A DNA stretch of 58,686 nucleotides from Ruminococcus sp. (GCA_015066845.1 SVNO01000004.1:1-58686), one strand, 5' to 3'; shown: positions 43,860 to 53,147, counted from the stretch's first letter. Numbers and translations are program-made. The notes: generated by a model not told the origin, from the sequence alone.

Positions 43860-45842
43860 ATGTATGTCACTTTGTCAGATTCACATGACATTGTACTGGA
43901 TTTAGGGGAGCTGCTGAAAAGTGGAAAGACGCCGAAAGTATATTACACTCTGTTTGAATGGAACAATGACGTTACCGTGCTCAATGAGGCACTGGGACTT
44001 TTTGACATGACTGCCGAGGGCTGTCTGTTTGAGGAAGCCCTCCTGCATCTGCGCCTTGCATCCCTGCGCGACCAGATTCGCAGTTTTTCCAAGCAGTGCA
44101 AGGGCAGTATGCTCAATTACGCACAGCTGCGCGCACTTTCCGAAACAGAGGAAATCGTACTTGTCACCAAAATCAGCGACAAGCATTTCAAAACACTCAC
44201 CAATGCTCTGGAGCGTGAAAAAATCCGCTGCCGTCTGTATGAGTACAACGACATCCGGAACAGTTCCGTGGTGAACGGGGAAGTCAGAGTCATCAACAGA
44301 GTCGGCTACCTCAACAACTGGCCGTGGTTCATGGATATTCTGTACAAGGATATGCCGGTAGAGCTGCGCAAGGGGCTGAAGAATACCAATGTGACAGGTC
44401 CTGTCAATTCCAATGGCAAATTCTATTGCTATAAGGATTTCTCCTCTGAATATGCACAGTTCAAGGATGGCTACCGCAGAGTGCCGGGCTATACTCCCGT
44501 GGAGGGAATGCAGAAATATACTGTCACACTCCTCGGCGACAGCCGTTTTGCCCATGCTCATTCACCGGAGAATATGACCGTTGCGGCATACCTGCAAACT
44601 GCACTCAACGAGAAGAAACTGCACTGCGAGGTAAAGAATATCAGCGTGTGCGCCAATAAGCTGCAGAACCAGTTTGCAATGCTCAAAAGCATGGAACTGG
44701 GTGCGTCCGATGTGATTATCTGCACAGACTGTCCGGTTGGTCAGTACTATGATGACCTCAAGAAAATCCCGCTGGAAACACTCGCGCGCGTTAAGGTACG
44801 CATGATGTACGATATGACGGAATACTGCCATGCAAGAGGCGCGGAAATCTACTTCCTGCACCTGCCTGCCATCAACGATATTCCCAATCCTACGCCGATT
44901 GAGCAGTTCATTGCCCGTTCCTACGGTCAGACCTACAAACCCGATACACTGCACGAAACCATCAAGCAGTACGCGGCTGCCTGCGGTGTGCGGATGCTCG
45001 ATTTCACGGATGTCCTCATCAATACCGAACGCACCGCATTCCTCATGGATGAAAGCCATCTCTCACCGGAAGGCTCACAGTTCACAGCAGTCATGCTCAG
45101 CGGCTATATCAGCAGTTGGATCACACAGAAAGAGCTGCTGTTTTCCGAGGAAGTGGACGCGCTCATGGAACGCGTCTATGCTGCACATGACAAATATGCC
45201 ATGGAATCGCGCTTCAAGGGGCTGAATGAATACCTCGACGGTCTGCGCAAGCTCTCTGCGGATAAGCCGGAAAACTGCGGCGCAATTGTCATGAACTGCA
45301 ACCCGTTCACGCTCGGTCACAGATACCTCATTGAAACTGCAAGAAAGAAGGTGAAGCACCTGTTCGTCCTTGCCGTGGAGGAGGACCGCAGTGTGTTCAA
45401 GTTTGCCGACCGTATCGAAATGATGCGCCGCGGTACAGCCGACCTGAAAAACGTGTCCATCATCCCAAGCGGTAAATTTGTCATTTCCTCCCTGACCTTC
45501 CCCGAATACTTTGAAAAGAGCAAAAAGCCCGATGTGACGGTGGATACCACCATGGATCTGGAAATCTTCGGCGAATACATCGCACCTGCATTGCATGTAA
45601 AAACCCGCTTTGTCGGCGAAGAACCGATTGATATGGTCACAAACCAGTATAACCGCAGCATGGAGAAGAATCTCCCGAAATACGGCATTACCCTTGTGGA
45701 AATTCCGCGTAAGAAATCGGGCAAAGCGGTTATCAGCGCATCGCGTGTGCGCAAGCTTTTGGATGAAAAGGACTATGCAGGTGTAAAGGCGATCGTACCC
45801 AAGACCACCTATGACTACCTGATTAACGTGCTGGGGTATTGA
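43860..45842 (+). CDS. SGNH-hydrolase and CitC-like nucleotidyltransferase fusion
   Basis: A 660-residue protein. The first about 215 residues resemble no family I know. An SGNH/GDSL-like domain follows with LLGDSRF (Ser228) and DESHLSPEG (Asp397, His400). The C-terminal domain has NCNPFTLGHRYLIETA (about 481) and ISASRVRKLL (about 625), the GH and ISxSxxR motifs of the nucleotidyltransferase superfamily, closest in look to citrate lyase ligase CitC. No citrate lyase genes are present. A role in activating and transferring a substituent to the polymer is inferred. Confidence 0.78.
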   Translation: MYVTLSDSHDIVLDLGELLKSGKTPKVYYTLFEWNNDVTVLNEALGLFDMTAEGCLFEEALLHLRLASLRDQIRSFSKQCKGSMLNYAQLRALSETEEIVLVTKISDKHFKTLTNALEREKIRCRLYEYNDIRNSSVVNGEVRVINRVGYLNNWPWFMDILYKDMPVELRKGLKNTNVTGPVNSNGKFYCYKDFSSEYAQFKDGYRRVPGYTPVEGMQKYTVTLLGDSRFAHAHSPENMTVAAYLQTALNEKKLHCEVKNISVCANKLQNQFAMLKSMELGASDVIICTDCPVGQYYDDLKKIPLETLARVKVRMMYDMTEYCHARGAEIYFLHLPAINDIPNPTPIEQFIARSYGQTYKPDTLHETIKQYAAACGVRMLDFTDVLINTERTAFLMDESHLSPEGSQFTAVMLSGYISSWITQKELLFSEEVDALMERVYAAHDKYAMESRFKGLNEYLDGLRKLSADKPENCGAIVMNCNPFTLGHRYLIETARKKVKHLFVLAVEEDRSVFKFADRIEMMRRGTADLKNVSIIPSGKFVISSLTFPEYFEKSKKPDVTVDTTMDLEIFGEYIAPALHVKTRFVGEEPIDMVTNQYNRSMEKNLPKYGITLVEIPRKKSGKAVISASRVRKLLDEKDYAGVKAIVPKTTYDYLINVLGY

Positions 45843-45843
45843 T

Positions 45844-47001
45844 ATGCGGACACAATATGATTATCTCATTGTCGGCGCAGGACTGTTCGGCGCAACGTTT
45901 GCATTTGAGGCAGCAAAGCGCGGCAAAACCTGCCTTGTCATTGACAAGCGGCCGCACATCGCCGGCAATGTCTATACCAAAACACTCACGCAGGAGGGCT
46001 TGGAGGGTATCTGCCAGCATATCTACGGTGCGCATATCTTCCATACCCATGACAAAGCCATCTGGGACTATGTCAGCCAGTTCTGCGAATTCAACAATTA
46101 TATCAATTCTCCCGTTGCCATCTACCACAATCCTGAAACGGATGAAGATGAGCTGTACAACCTGCCGTTCAATATGAACACGTTCTATCAGCTCTTCGGT
46201 GCGAAAACCCCTGCCGAGGCAAAGGCTGCCATCCAGAGGGAAATTGACGAATGCGGCATCACAGGTGAGCCGAAAAACCTCGAAGAACAGGGAATGCGCC
46301 TGAGCAAGACCGTGTTCACAAAGCTTGTCAAGGAATATACCGAAAAGCAGTGGCAGCGTGACTGCAAGGATCTGCCTGCAAGCACCATCCGCCGCCTGCC
46401 GTTCCGGTTCCGGTTCGACAATAACTATTTCAATGACCGTTATCAGGGCATCCCGATTGGCGGCTATACGCAGATCGTGGAGAAAATGCTCCGTCATGAG
46501 AACATTGATGTGCTGCTGCAAACGGAGTATTCCGACTTTGTCAAGTGCACGGATACGCAGTTCGGCAAGACCGTCTATACCGGTCAGGTGGACGCATTTT
46601 TCGGCTACAAGCTTGGCAGACTCGACTGGAGAACGGTGTATTTCGAGGATGAAGTACATGACACGGACAGCTTTCAGGGCAATGCCGTGGTCAATTACAC
46701 CTCCCACGACCGTCCGTGGACGCGCATTATCGAGCACAAGTTCTTTGAGATAGAACGCTGTGCGGATACGCCGCGCACCATCATTTCCAAGGAGTATTCC
46801 ACGGAATGGCACGAGGGACTTGACCCGTATTATCCAGTGAATGACGAGAAGAATACCGCGCTCTACCGCCAGTACAAGGCACTTGCGGACGCGCAGGAAA
46901 ACGTCATTTTCGGCGGCAGACTGGGATTGTACCAGTATTATGACATGGACGACTGCATCATGGCGGCACTGGACGCAGTGAAGCAGGAATTTGGTGGATA
47001 A
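45844..47001 (+). CDS. glf: UDP-galactopyranose mutase
   Basis: A 385-residue FAD enzyme converting UDP-galactopyranose to UDP-galactofuranose. The FAD site is LIVGAGLFGATFAFEAAKRG and the family motif IDKRPHIAGNVYT follows. FLAVIN-near residues HIYGAHIFHTHDKAIWDYV and NYTSHDRPWTRIIEHKFF are as expected. It starts one base after the previous stop. The polymer should therefore contain galactofuranose. Confidence 0.96.
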   Translation: MRTQYDYLIVGAGLFGATFAFEAAKRGKTCLVIDKRPHIAGNVYTKTLTQEGLEGICQHIYGAHIFHTHDKAIWDYVSQFCEFNNYINSPVAIYHNPETDEDELYNLPFNMNTFYQLFGAKTPAEAKAAIQREIDECGITGEPKNLEEQGMRLSKTVFTKLVKEYTEKQWQRDCKDLPASTIRRLPFRFRFDNNYFNDRYQGIPIGGYTQIVEKMLRHENIDVLLQTEYSDFVKCTDTQFGKTVYTGQVDAFFGYKLGRLDWRTVYFEDEVHDTDSFQGNAVVNYTSHDRPWTRIIEHKFFEIERCADTPRTIISKEYSTEWHEGLDPYYPVNDEKNTALYRQYKALADAQENVIFGGRLGLYQYYDMDDCIMAALDAVKQEFGG

Positions 47002-47028
47002 TCCCGACAACAGAAAGGAACATTTCCC

Positions 47029-47712
47029 ATGCACGGAACAATCATCGTCCTCGAAGGGCTTGACGGCTGCGGCAAGAGCACGCAGTTTGAACTTCTGAAA
47101 GAAACTTTCACCGACTGCCGCTTCATCACCTTCCCCAATTACGATTCCCCCAGCGGTCAGCTCGTCACCCAGTATTTACAGGGCGAATTCCACGAGGAAA
47201 ATGCCCTGCGCAGTGCCTATTCCGCCAGCAGCTTCTATGCGGCGGACAGATATGCAAGCTATAAGAAAGATTGGGAAAAAGACTATCTTTCGGGAAAAAC
47301 CATCATTTCCGCAAGATACACCACATCCAATGCATTCTACCAGATGACAAAGCTCCCCCGTGATGCGTGGGAGAGCTATTGCGGCTGGCTGTATGATTTT
47401 GAGTATGAAAAGCTCGGCATTCCCAAGCCTGACGCGGTGATTTTTCTCGATGTTCCCATCGAGGTTTCCCAGAAATTGCTGTCCAATCGCTATGACGGCG
47501 ACGAAGCGAAAAAGGATATTCACGAAGCCGATGTGAATTATCTCAAAGCCTGCCGTGAAGCTGCGATGTATGCCCATGCACACCGCCCGACAGGGGAGGA
47601 GTGGCATATCATCCAGTGCTGTGAAAACGGCGAAATGCGCAGTGTTTCGGACATTCAGGGGGAGATTGAACGGATCGTGCGGAATATCACATCCTCAAAA
47701 AATGATGAATAG
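47029..47712 (+). CDS. tmk: Thymidylate kinase-like protein
   Basis: A 227-residue kinase with P-loop EGLDGCGKSTQ, FPNYDSPSGQLVTQYL and the DRYASY motif. This matches dTMP kinases, including a longer form found in some Firmicutes. AGAAAGGAA precedes the ATG. It is the last gene of the plus-strand polymer operon and has no obvious polymer role; either housekeeping or a kinase for a related nucleotide substrate. Confidence 0.87.
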   Translation: MHGTIIVLEGLDGCGKSTQFELLKETFTDCRFITFPNYDSPSGQLVTQYLQGEFHEENALRSAYSASSFYAADRYASYKKDWEKDYLSGKTIISARYTTSNAFYQMTKLPRDAWESYCGWLYDFEYEKLGIPKPDAVIFLDVPIEVSQKLLSNRYDGDEAKKDIHEADVNYLKACREAAMYAHAHRPTGEEWHIIQCCENGEMRSVSDIQGEIERIVRNITSSKNDE

Positions 47713-47716
47713 AAGC

Positions 47717-47741
47717 AAAACCGCCCGAAATGGGCGGTTTT
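47717..47741. terminator. Bidirectional terminator at the end of the polymer operon
   Basis: Perfect 10 bp stem AAAACCGCCC / GGGCGGTTTT, loop GAAAT, with T's on both strands. It lies between the tmk stop and the convergent hydrolase-like gene. Confidence 0.88.
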
Positions 47742-47746
47742 CTTAG

Positions 47747-49219
47747 TTATTTCAGAAAATTATCCAGCAGAGCAAAGGTCACGTCAATAAACGCACTGAT
47801 TTGCTGTTCCATAGTGTCCGGACTGAGCTGCACGGTGATGATCATAGTGCTGTCCGCTTCGTAATGCCATGCTGAAATTTCCGTTCCGCGAATGCTGTTC
47901 AGATATGCCTCCACTTTTTTATATTCCGGCACATACTGACGGAAATCGTCAAATTTCAGACGGAAAAAATACTTGTTCTTGTAGCAGAACATATTGTAGC
48001 GCAGAATTCTCTGTTCGCCAATATAATACCCGATATTAAATGCATTGTGCTCGCTTGCATCAAGTGTGAAATTGTTCTCCGTAAACCGCTGCAGTGATGC
48101 CGGTGCTTTCATTTGCAGCTTGTATTGCAGAATACTCTTGACAAGCCGGTTTGTCATGCTGATGAAATATTTACCGATGCACTTGGCATTTTCTGCGATA
48201 ACATCTCTCTTATCCATGATTTCATATTTTTCGTGCAGTTCTTCGTTCAGAAGCAGACTGAAATCATTGAACGTATTGATGTCCATGCCATTCTTGGCAG
48301 CTTCCAGAAAATACGCCGCCAGTGCAATGCCGGTTTTTGTGGGAATTGCAGAATGCGGATTGTTGTAATCCGTTGCGTTGATCCATGTAATGATGTTGCC
48401 GTGCTGCGAAATGCCAAATGTCGGTGTGATGTCATGCATTGCCAAGAACGGTGTGAATTGCAGTTTCCATTCATTCTGCGAACTATAATTGAATGAGATG
48501 AAGAAATGACAGGTCGTATTTGTCAGTTTTAGCTCGTTTCTTCCGAATTTGTCCTCCTGTGCAAGGTCAATGCCAAGACTTGCGAAATGGTCATAGACAG
48601 TCGGGACTTGCCAATCTTTCAGTATCACCTGCGGATTGATGGCAATTGCAGAAGAATGGTCGAGCAGGTTTGCACTGTAAAGTGCGGAATAACCGCCGCC
48701 GGAACTGCCAACAAAGACAACATCCTCCGCACGGATTTCCTGCTGTGCCATCACCTTTTTGACAATGTCTGTCAGAAGATGCAGATAGGACTGCTCCGCC
48801 GTTCCATAGTACCACTGAACGGAAATGAATTCACCGTGAAAATGGTACATCGGGTCATCAATGCACAACACATTTCCTTGCAGAAAGTTCTGGTACTTCC
48901 AGCGAAGAAGAAGCGGATAGCGTTTGTTGGCGGGTGTTCTGCCACCAGAGAGCATGACAAACAGCTTCTTGCTCTTTGCCGGCAGAAAAAGACACTCAAA
49001 CGGAACGTCTTTATGCGTTACTGTATAGCGCATCTGCCCCTTTGTCAGCTGCAATTCTTCCAACGTGCACTGGAAAGGCTCCTGCTCTATCCAGCTTTTG
49101 TTAGGTTTACGCAGCTTTGCCATTTCCGCTGCCGCTTCGTCAGGATTTACCGACTGTATCAGACGGGGAAATTGCAGCGGAATACTGCCGGATATTTGTA
49201 TTTCTTTTTCTGAATGCAT
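47747..49219 (-). CDS. Alpha/beta-hydrolase-fold protein, paralogue 1
   Basis: A 490-residue protein without a signal peptide. A nucleophile elbow VGSSGGGYSALYSANLL places Ser173 as candidate nucleophile. Conserved blocks shared with its neighbour include KDVPFECLFLP, LRWKYQNFLQGNVLCIDDP and NIGYYIGEQ. ATG 49219 follows GGAGGA. Proteins like this occur beside polysaccharide genes (XcbB/CpsF- or Asp2-like); a role as esterase or acyltransferase is inference. I do not know the exact family. Confidence 0.7.
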   Translation of the reverse strand: MHSEKEIQISGSIPLQFPRLIQSVNPDEAAAEMAKLRKPNKSWIEQEPFQCTLEELQLTKGQMRYTVTHKDVPFECLFLPAKSKKLFVMLSGGRTPANKRYPLLLRWKYQNFLQGNVLCIDDPMYHFHGEFISVQWYYGTAEQSYLHLLTDIVKKVMAQQEIRAEDVVFVGSSGGGYSALYSANLLDHSSAIAINPQVILKDWQVPTVYDHFASLGIDLAQEDKFGRNELKLTNTTCHFFISFNYSSQNEWKLQFTPFLAMHDITPTFGISQHGNIITWINATDYNNPHSAIPTKTGIALAAYFLEAAKNGMDINTFNDFSLLLNEELHEKYEIMDKRDVIAENAKCIGKYFISMTNRLVKSILQYKLQMKAPASLQRFTENNFTLDASEHNAFNIGYYIGEQRILRYNMFCYKNKYFFRLKFDDFRQYVPEYKKVEAYLNSIRGTEISAWHYEADSTMIITVQLSPDTMEQQISAFIDVTFALLDNFLK

Positions 49220-49351
49220 GACACTTCCTCCATTCAGCTCTATTGATGATAAAAGCCATTTCATTATACCATATATGAAATTGAAGTGTGTTAACAAAAA
49301 GCGAACGATTCATGAATAAAAAGAACCGCTTCTGCATCTCCAAACAGAAAA

Positions 49352-49375
49352 CCCGACTCCCCTGAGGGAATCGGG
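49352..49375 (-). terminator. Terminator of hydrolase paralogue 2
   Basis: CCCGATTCCC / GGGAGTCGGG with loop TCAG on the minus strand, followed by TTTTCTGTTT, just after the stop at 49382. It also isolates paralogue 1, so each gene probably has its own transcript. Confidence 0.75.
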
Positions 49376-49381
49376 CTGTTT

Positions 49382-50854
49382 TTATGCGTCAAGATATTCG
49401 TTGAGAATTCCAATTGTCAGTTCTGTAAATTCTGCAATCTGCTTTTCTGCATTGTCGGGATTGAGCAGGAGCGTCATGACAAGCGTGTCGTTCTTTTCAT
49501 AGTACCAACGCGTCAGGTACATACCCTTGCAGCCGTCCAGAACTGCGTCAAGCTCTGCCTTTCGGGATACATATTCTGAAATCATATCGAATTTCATGCG
49601 GTAGTAAACTTTACCGTCATGGTAGAAGATATTGTACCGGTACCCCATCTGCTCACCAATATAATAACCGATATTCCCCGTTTTCCATGCTTTGGTCTCT
49701 ACCTCGAACCGGTAGTCCAGATAGCGGCGCAGGGCAGGGGAAGCCTGCATCGGTAGACGGCGGTACAGGGCTTCTTCAATGGTACGGGAAATACTCTTCA
49801 AAAAGTACTGGTAATAGGTGTCAAGCTCCTTATTAGCCGTTTCCAGCTTCATACGCTGGTCGTACTTCTCGTACAGCACTTCATTGAGGAGGGAACTGCA
49901 TGGCTGGAGTGCGTTCAAATCGAATCCCTCTTTCATTTTCTCGCAGAGATACGATGCAAACGCCAGTCCCGTCTTTTCCAGAAATACCGAGTGCATGTCG
50001 CTGTATTCCGTGTGGTGCAGCCATGTCACGATCTGCTTGTTCTGCGAAATACCGTACTTCGGCGTGATGCCATGCGCCTGTGCAAAGGGTGTGAACTGCT
50101 GTGTGATGTCCCATTCGGATGCCGCATTGATGACGAGCAGAAAACGGGATTTCGGGTTTGTCAGTTTGAGAAAGTTTCTGCCGTATGTGTCCTCGCCGGT
50201 CAGGTCAATACCGAGCTTCTTGAAATGCGGAAGTATTGTTTTCGGGTCCCAGTTCTTCAGTACAAGCTGCGGATTCATGGCGATGGCTGCGGAATCATCC
50301 AGCAGATTCGCGCAATACAGCGAAGCATAACCGCCGCCGGAGCTGCCGACAAAGGTAACATCCGTTGCCTTAATGCCCAGCTGCGCCATTGCCTTTTTCA
50401 CTATGTCGAGCAAAAGGTGGAGGAACGGCTTGTCCTTTGTACCGTAGTACCACATAACACGCGCGAATTCCGGATGGAAATGGTACATCGGGTCGTCAAT
50501 GCACAGGACATTGCCCTGTAAGAAATTCTGGTACTTCCAACGGAGAAAACGCGGATAACGGCGTATTTTCGCACCGCCGCCGCAGAGCATGACATAGAGT
50601 TTCTTGCTGCCATCCGGCAGGTACAAGCACTCAAACGGCACATCCTGATGCGTCACCACATAGCGGTTCTGGGTGGGGTTGAGCGTAAATGCGTCAAAAT
50701 CGCAGGAAACCGGCTCCTGTTTCATCCAGTCCACGTTGGGCTTGCGCCGCTGCGCCATTTCAGCGGCAGCATCCGCCGGTACGGTGGATGATACCAGAGA
50801 GGGGAAGTCCTTAAAATGGAAAGCGGACTCCTGTTTGCTATGAAATAAACTCAT
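49382..50854 (-). CDS. Alpha/beta-hydrolase-fold protein, paralogue 2
   Basis: A 490-residue protein of exactly the same length as paralogue 1 and strongly similar throughout: AAAEMAQRRKPN, QDVPFECLYLP, LRWKYQNFLQGNVLCIDDP, VGSSGGGYASLYCANLL (Ser172) and NIGYYIGEQ. The ATG at 50854 follows GGAGGA; the frame extends further upstream without ribosome site. A tandem duplication is clear. Function as for paralogue 1. Confidence 0.7.
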   Translation of the reverse strand: MSLFHSKQESAFHFKDFPSLVSSTVPADAAAEMAQRRKPNVDWMKQEPVSCDFDAFTLNPTQNRYVVTHQDVPFECLYLPDGSKKLYVMLCGGGAKIRRYPRFLRWKYQNFLQGNVLCIDDPMYHFHPEFARVMWYYGTKDKPFLHLLLDIVKKAMAQLGIKATDVTFVGSSGGGYASLYCANLLDDSAAIAMNPQLVLKNWDPKTILPHFKKLGIDLTGEDTYGRNFLKLTNPKSRFLLVINAASEWDITQQFTPFAQAHGITPKYGISQNKQIVTWLHHTEYSDMHSVFLEKTGLAFASYLCEKMKEGFDLNALQPCSSLLNEVLYEKYDQRMKLETANKELDTYYQYFLKSISRTIEEALYRRLPMQASPALRRYLDYRFEVETKAWKTGNIGYYIGEQMGYRYNIFYHDGKVYYRMKFDMISEYVSRKAELDAVLDGCKGMYLTRWYYEKNDTLVMTLLLNPDNAEKQIAEFTELTIGILNEYLDA

Positions 50855-51187
50855 TTGTGTTCCTCCATTGAAATCCCCTTGACTACAGCAAGGGGTAATA
50901 ATTCTCGTCAGAATCCGGCATGTCGCAGGTATTTCCCATATCACGGAATTTGCAGTAACCGCTGCGCTGGGATGTTGTCCGGAACATTGCAGGAAACCGC
51001 TTGCCTTCCGCATTTTTTGCAAATACAGCAACATGCGCAAATCAAGCTATTATCACAATTATAGCATAGATTCCGACTTGAAATATGAACATTTCAAGAA
51101 CAAAAGCTAAACAAACAAAGAACGGGAGGGATGCAGGTGATGTGGGAAAGGAAGAAGATAAGGGAAAGTGAGAAGCAGCATGAATAT
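50855..51187. other. Non-coding gap upstream of hydrolase paralogue 2
   Basis: No gene is supported. The AT-rich section near 51045-51110 probably contains the minus-strand promoter of paralogue 2, but no clean pair of boxes stands out. The rest is unremarkable purine-rich sequence up to the repeat element at 51188. Confidence 0.45.
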
Positions 51188-51361
51188 AGGCTATGCCGCA
51201 TAAAGACCGTCTGCGGCTGAGCGCATGATTGTTGCCGCATTGTTTCCGTCATCTTGCCCAAAAATTCCTTAAGATACGGCAATATGCCCGCCGAATTTTT
51301 GTTCAACCTGACGAAAACTCCACAGCAAATCCGATGCACTGTTCTTTGTGTGGTATTGCCT
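51188..51361. mobile_element. GGCAATACCGC-family repeat element (174 bp)
   Basis: Ends are AGGCTATGCCGCATAAAGA on the left and, read inward from the right, AGGCAATACCACACAAAGA. The right end matches 12045-12063. A minus-strand frame is open across it but looks like repeat-derived sequence rather than a gene. Confidence 0.65.
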
Positions 51362-51420
51362 ATAATTTAGCGAGCGATGGATAATAGAATTGTACACAGT
51401 CACGAAAAGCGAAAAATGGC

Positions 51421-51449
51421 TTGACAAGAGGGAAGAAATGTGGTATACT
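51421..51449 (+). promoter_or_regulatory. Promoter of the initiator tRNA gene
   Basis: TTGACA (51421-51426), 17-base spacer, TATACT (51444-51449), 33 bases before the tRNA. Confidence 0.85.
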
Positions 51450-51481
51450 AAGTAAGTACTGATGAGGTACAGCAAAGAGAA

Positions 51482-51558
<77 letters not shown>

Positions 51559-51562
51559 CAGA

Positions 51563-51593
51563 AACCCCGAAATTTAGCCATAATTTCGGGGTT
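51563..51593 (+). terminator. Terminator of the initiator tRNA gene
   Basis: AACCCCGAAAT / ATTTCGGGGTT, 11 bp stem, nine-base loop, followed by GTAATTTT. It begins five bases after the CCA. Confidence 0.85.
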
Positions 51594-51879
51594 GTAATTT
51601 TATCCGTGTGATGATGTGAAACGTGCATACCCTTACCGTACCCTTAAACTTTTGGGATGGTAAGGGTATTTCTGCATTTTGTTGTTGCACAGGCTAACAA
51701 ATAGGAAAATTCTTTGAAATTTGGCGGTGCTGAGATGAATGCGGATACAGCATGATGCACAAGGATGTCCGCTATATAAAGACAAATGTATTGAATTTTA
51801 TTCTGTAGAGAGGACAGTCTTTCTGATTTCATGTGCATACTGACGAAATTTTGTATTTTTCAGAAAATTCCTGCCAATA
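51594..51879. other. Gap with a strong inverted repeat
   Basis: An inverted repeat at 51627-51669 pairs ATACCCTTACCGTACCC with GGGATGGTAAGGGTAT (one bulged base) around a ten-base loop. It follows the tRNA terminator. It could be a second terminator or an old insertion/attachment scar. No gene is seen in the rest. Confidence 0.55.
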
Positions 51880-51908
51880 TTGCAAAATACTGAGAAATCG
51901 TGTATAAT
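51880..51908 (+). promoter_or_regulatory. Promoter of the cyclase-family gene
   Basis: TTGCAA (51880-51885), 17-base spacer, TATAAT (51903-51908), 39 bases before the ATG. Confidence 0.75.
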
Positions 51909-51947
51909 GAATGTAACAAAAGTCTGCTTGCAAAGGAGCTGAACCAT

Positions 51948-52529
51948 ATGCTGATCGACATTTCACAGGAGGTGTTCTCCTGCAAGGTTTATCCGGGTGA
52001 TCCCAAGCCCGAACAGAGCCGTCTGCAAAGTACAGCAAACAGTGGTCTGTACAATCTCACCGCATTCTCCATGTGTGCCCACAACGGTACGCACATTGAC
52101 GCACCGTTTCATTTTCTGGACGATGGAAAGACGGTTGACCGGATGGGACTTGTCCCATTTGTGGGTGACTGCTATGTGGCAAGGCACGAGGGGGATGTGA
52201 CAGGGGAGGATGCTGCGGCGATTCTGGAGAAAGCGAGGGCTTTGTGTGCAGCGGAGCGTATCCTGCTTGCCGGAAATCTTACTGTCACTGCTGAAGCAGC
52301 CAGAGTGTTTGCGGATGCCAAGATCCAGCTCATCGGCAACGAGAGTCAGACGATCGGTCCAGAAGATGCACCGATGGAGGTGCATCTGATCCTGCTTGGT
52401 GCGGAGGTGGCTCTGCTTGAGGGAATCGTTCTGACGGATGTGGAGGAGGGAAAGTATTTTCTGAGTGCAGCTCCTCTCAATCTGGCAGGATGCGACGGTG
52501 CACCGTGCAGGGCGTTCCTGATGAAATAA
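51948..52529 (+). CDS. Cyclase/kynurenine-formamidase-like metal hydrolase
   Basis: A 193-residue protein of the cyclase (KynB-like) family. The metal-binding motif HNGTHIDAPFHF near residues 48-59 is diagnostic. The N-terminus MLIDISQEVFSCKVYPGDP and the central GNESQTIGPEDAP (with a catalytic-region His later, MEVHLILL) fit. AAAGGAGC precedes the ATG. The substrate is unknown: no tryptophan catabolism genes are nearby. Confidence 0.87.
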   Translation: MLIDISQEVFSCKVYPGDPKPEQSRLQSTANSGLYNLTAFSMCAHNGTHIDAPFHFLDDGKTVDRMGLVPFVGDCYVARHEGDVTGEDAAAILEKARALCAAERILLAGNLTVTAEAARVFADAKIQLIGNESQTIGPEDAPMEVHLILLGAEVALLEGIVLTDVEEGKYFLSAAPLNLAGCDGAPCRAFLMK

Positions 52530-52585
52530 CTGCCGCTGATTGGATGAAAACTCGACCACTTTTAACATAACTTTAGGAGGTTACC

Positions 52586-53065
52586 ATGAGACTTTACATG
52601 AAACAGCGTATCTTCAGCTGGGGCGACAAATTTTCCATCTATGACCCGGAGGGAAATGAATGCTTCTATGTCGAGGGCGAGATCTTTACATTTGGCAAGA
52701 AACTGCATCTGTATGACCTGAACCGTCGGGAGCTTGCGTTCATTCAGCAGCGTCTGCTGTCATTTCTGCCGAAGTATGAGATTCTGAGAAACGGCACACA
52801 GATCGCCGAGGTGGTGAAGGAGTTCACCTTCTTCCGTCAGGAGTATAGCGTAAACGGACTTGGCTGGAAGGTGCATGGCGATATTTTCAGCCATGACTAT
52901 GAGATTACAGCGGGTGGTCAGCGGATCGCACAGGTGTCGAAGGAGTGGTTCACGCTGGGTGATGCCTATGAGATTGACATTGCCGATGGTGCGGATGAGG
53001 TGACAGCACTGGCGGTCGTGCTGGTGATTGATGCTTGTATTGAGGCGGCGAGGGATAATGATTAA
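52586..53065 (+). CDS. LURP-one-related (YxjI-type) protein
   Basis: A 159-residue protein with the tubby-like LOR fold: MKQRIFSWGDKFSIYDPEGNECFYVEG, then LHLYDLNRRELAFIQQRLLSFLPKYEI and SKEWFTLGDAYEIDI. TAGGAGG is upstream. The family is widespread and probably binds membrane lipid or acts as a scaffold, without a proven bacterial function. It follows the cyclase gene by 56 bases. Confidence 0.85.
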   Translation: MRLYMKQRIFSWGDKFSIYDPEGNECFYVEGEIFTFGKKLHLYDLNRRELAFIQQRLLSFLPKYEILRNGTQIAEVVKEFTFFRQEYSVNGLGWKVHGDIFSHDYEITAGGQRIAQVSKEWFTLGDAYEIDIADGADEVTALAVVLVIDACIEAARDND

Positions 53066-53147
53066 GGAAGTAATGTGATACCGATTCAGGGCATATCTAT
53101 CAGGAGTAATGATTTTAGTGAAGAGTAGAAATATTCTGTGAAAAAAC

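Noticed and set aside
51094-51339. Minus-strand small protein in the 51188 repeat
   Set aside because: The frame coincides with the repeat element; similar peptide-like frames arise at the partial copy near 12050, so it is repeat-derived.
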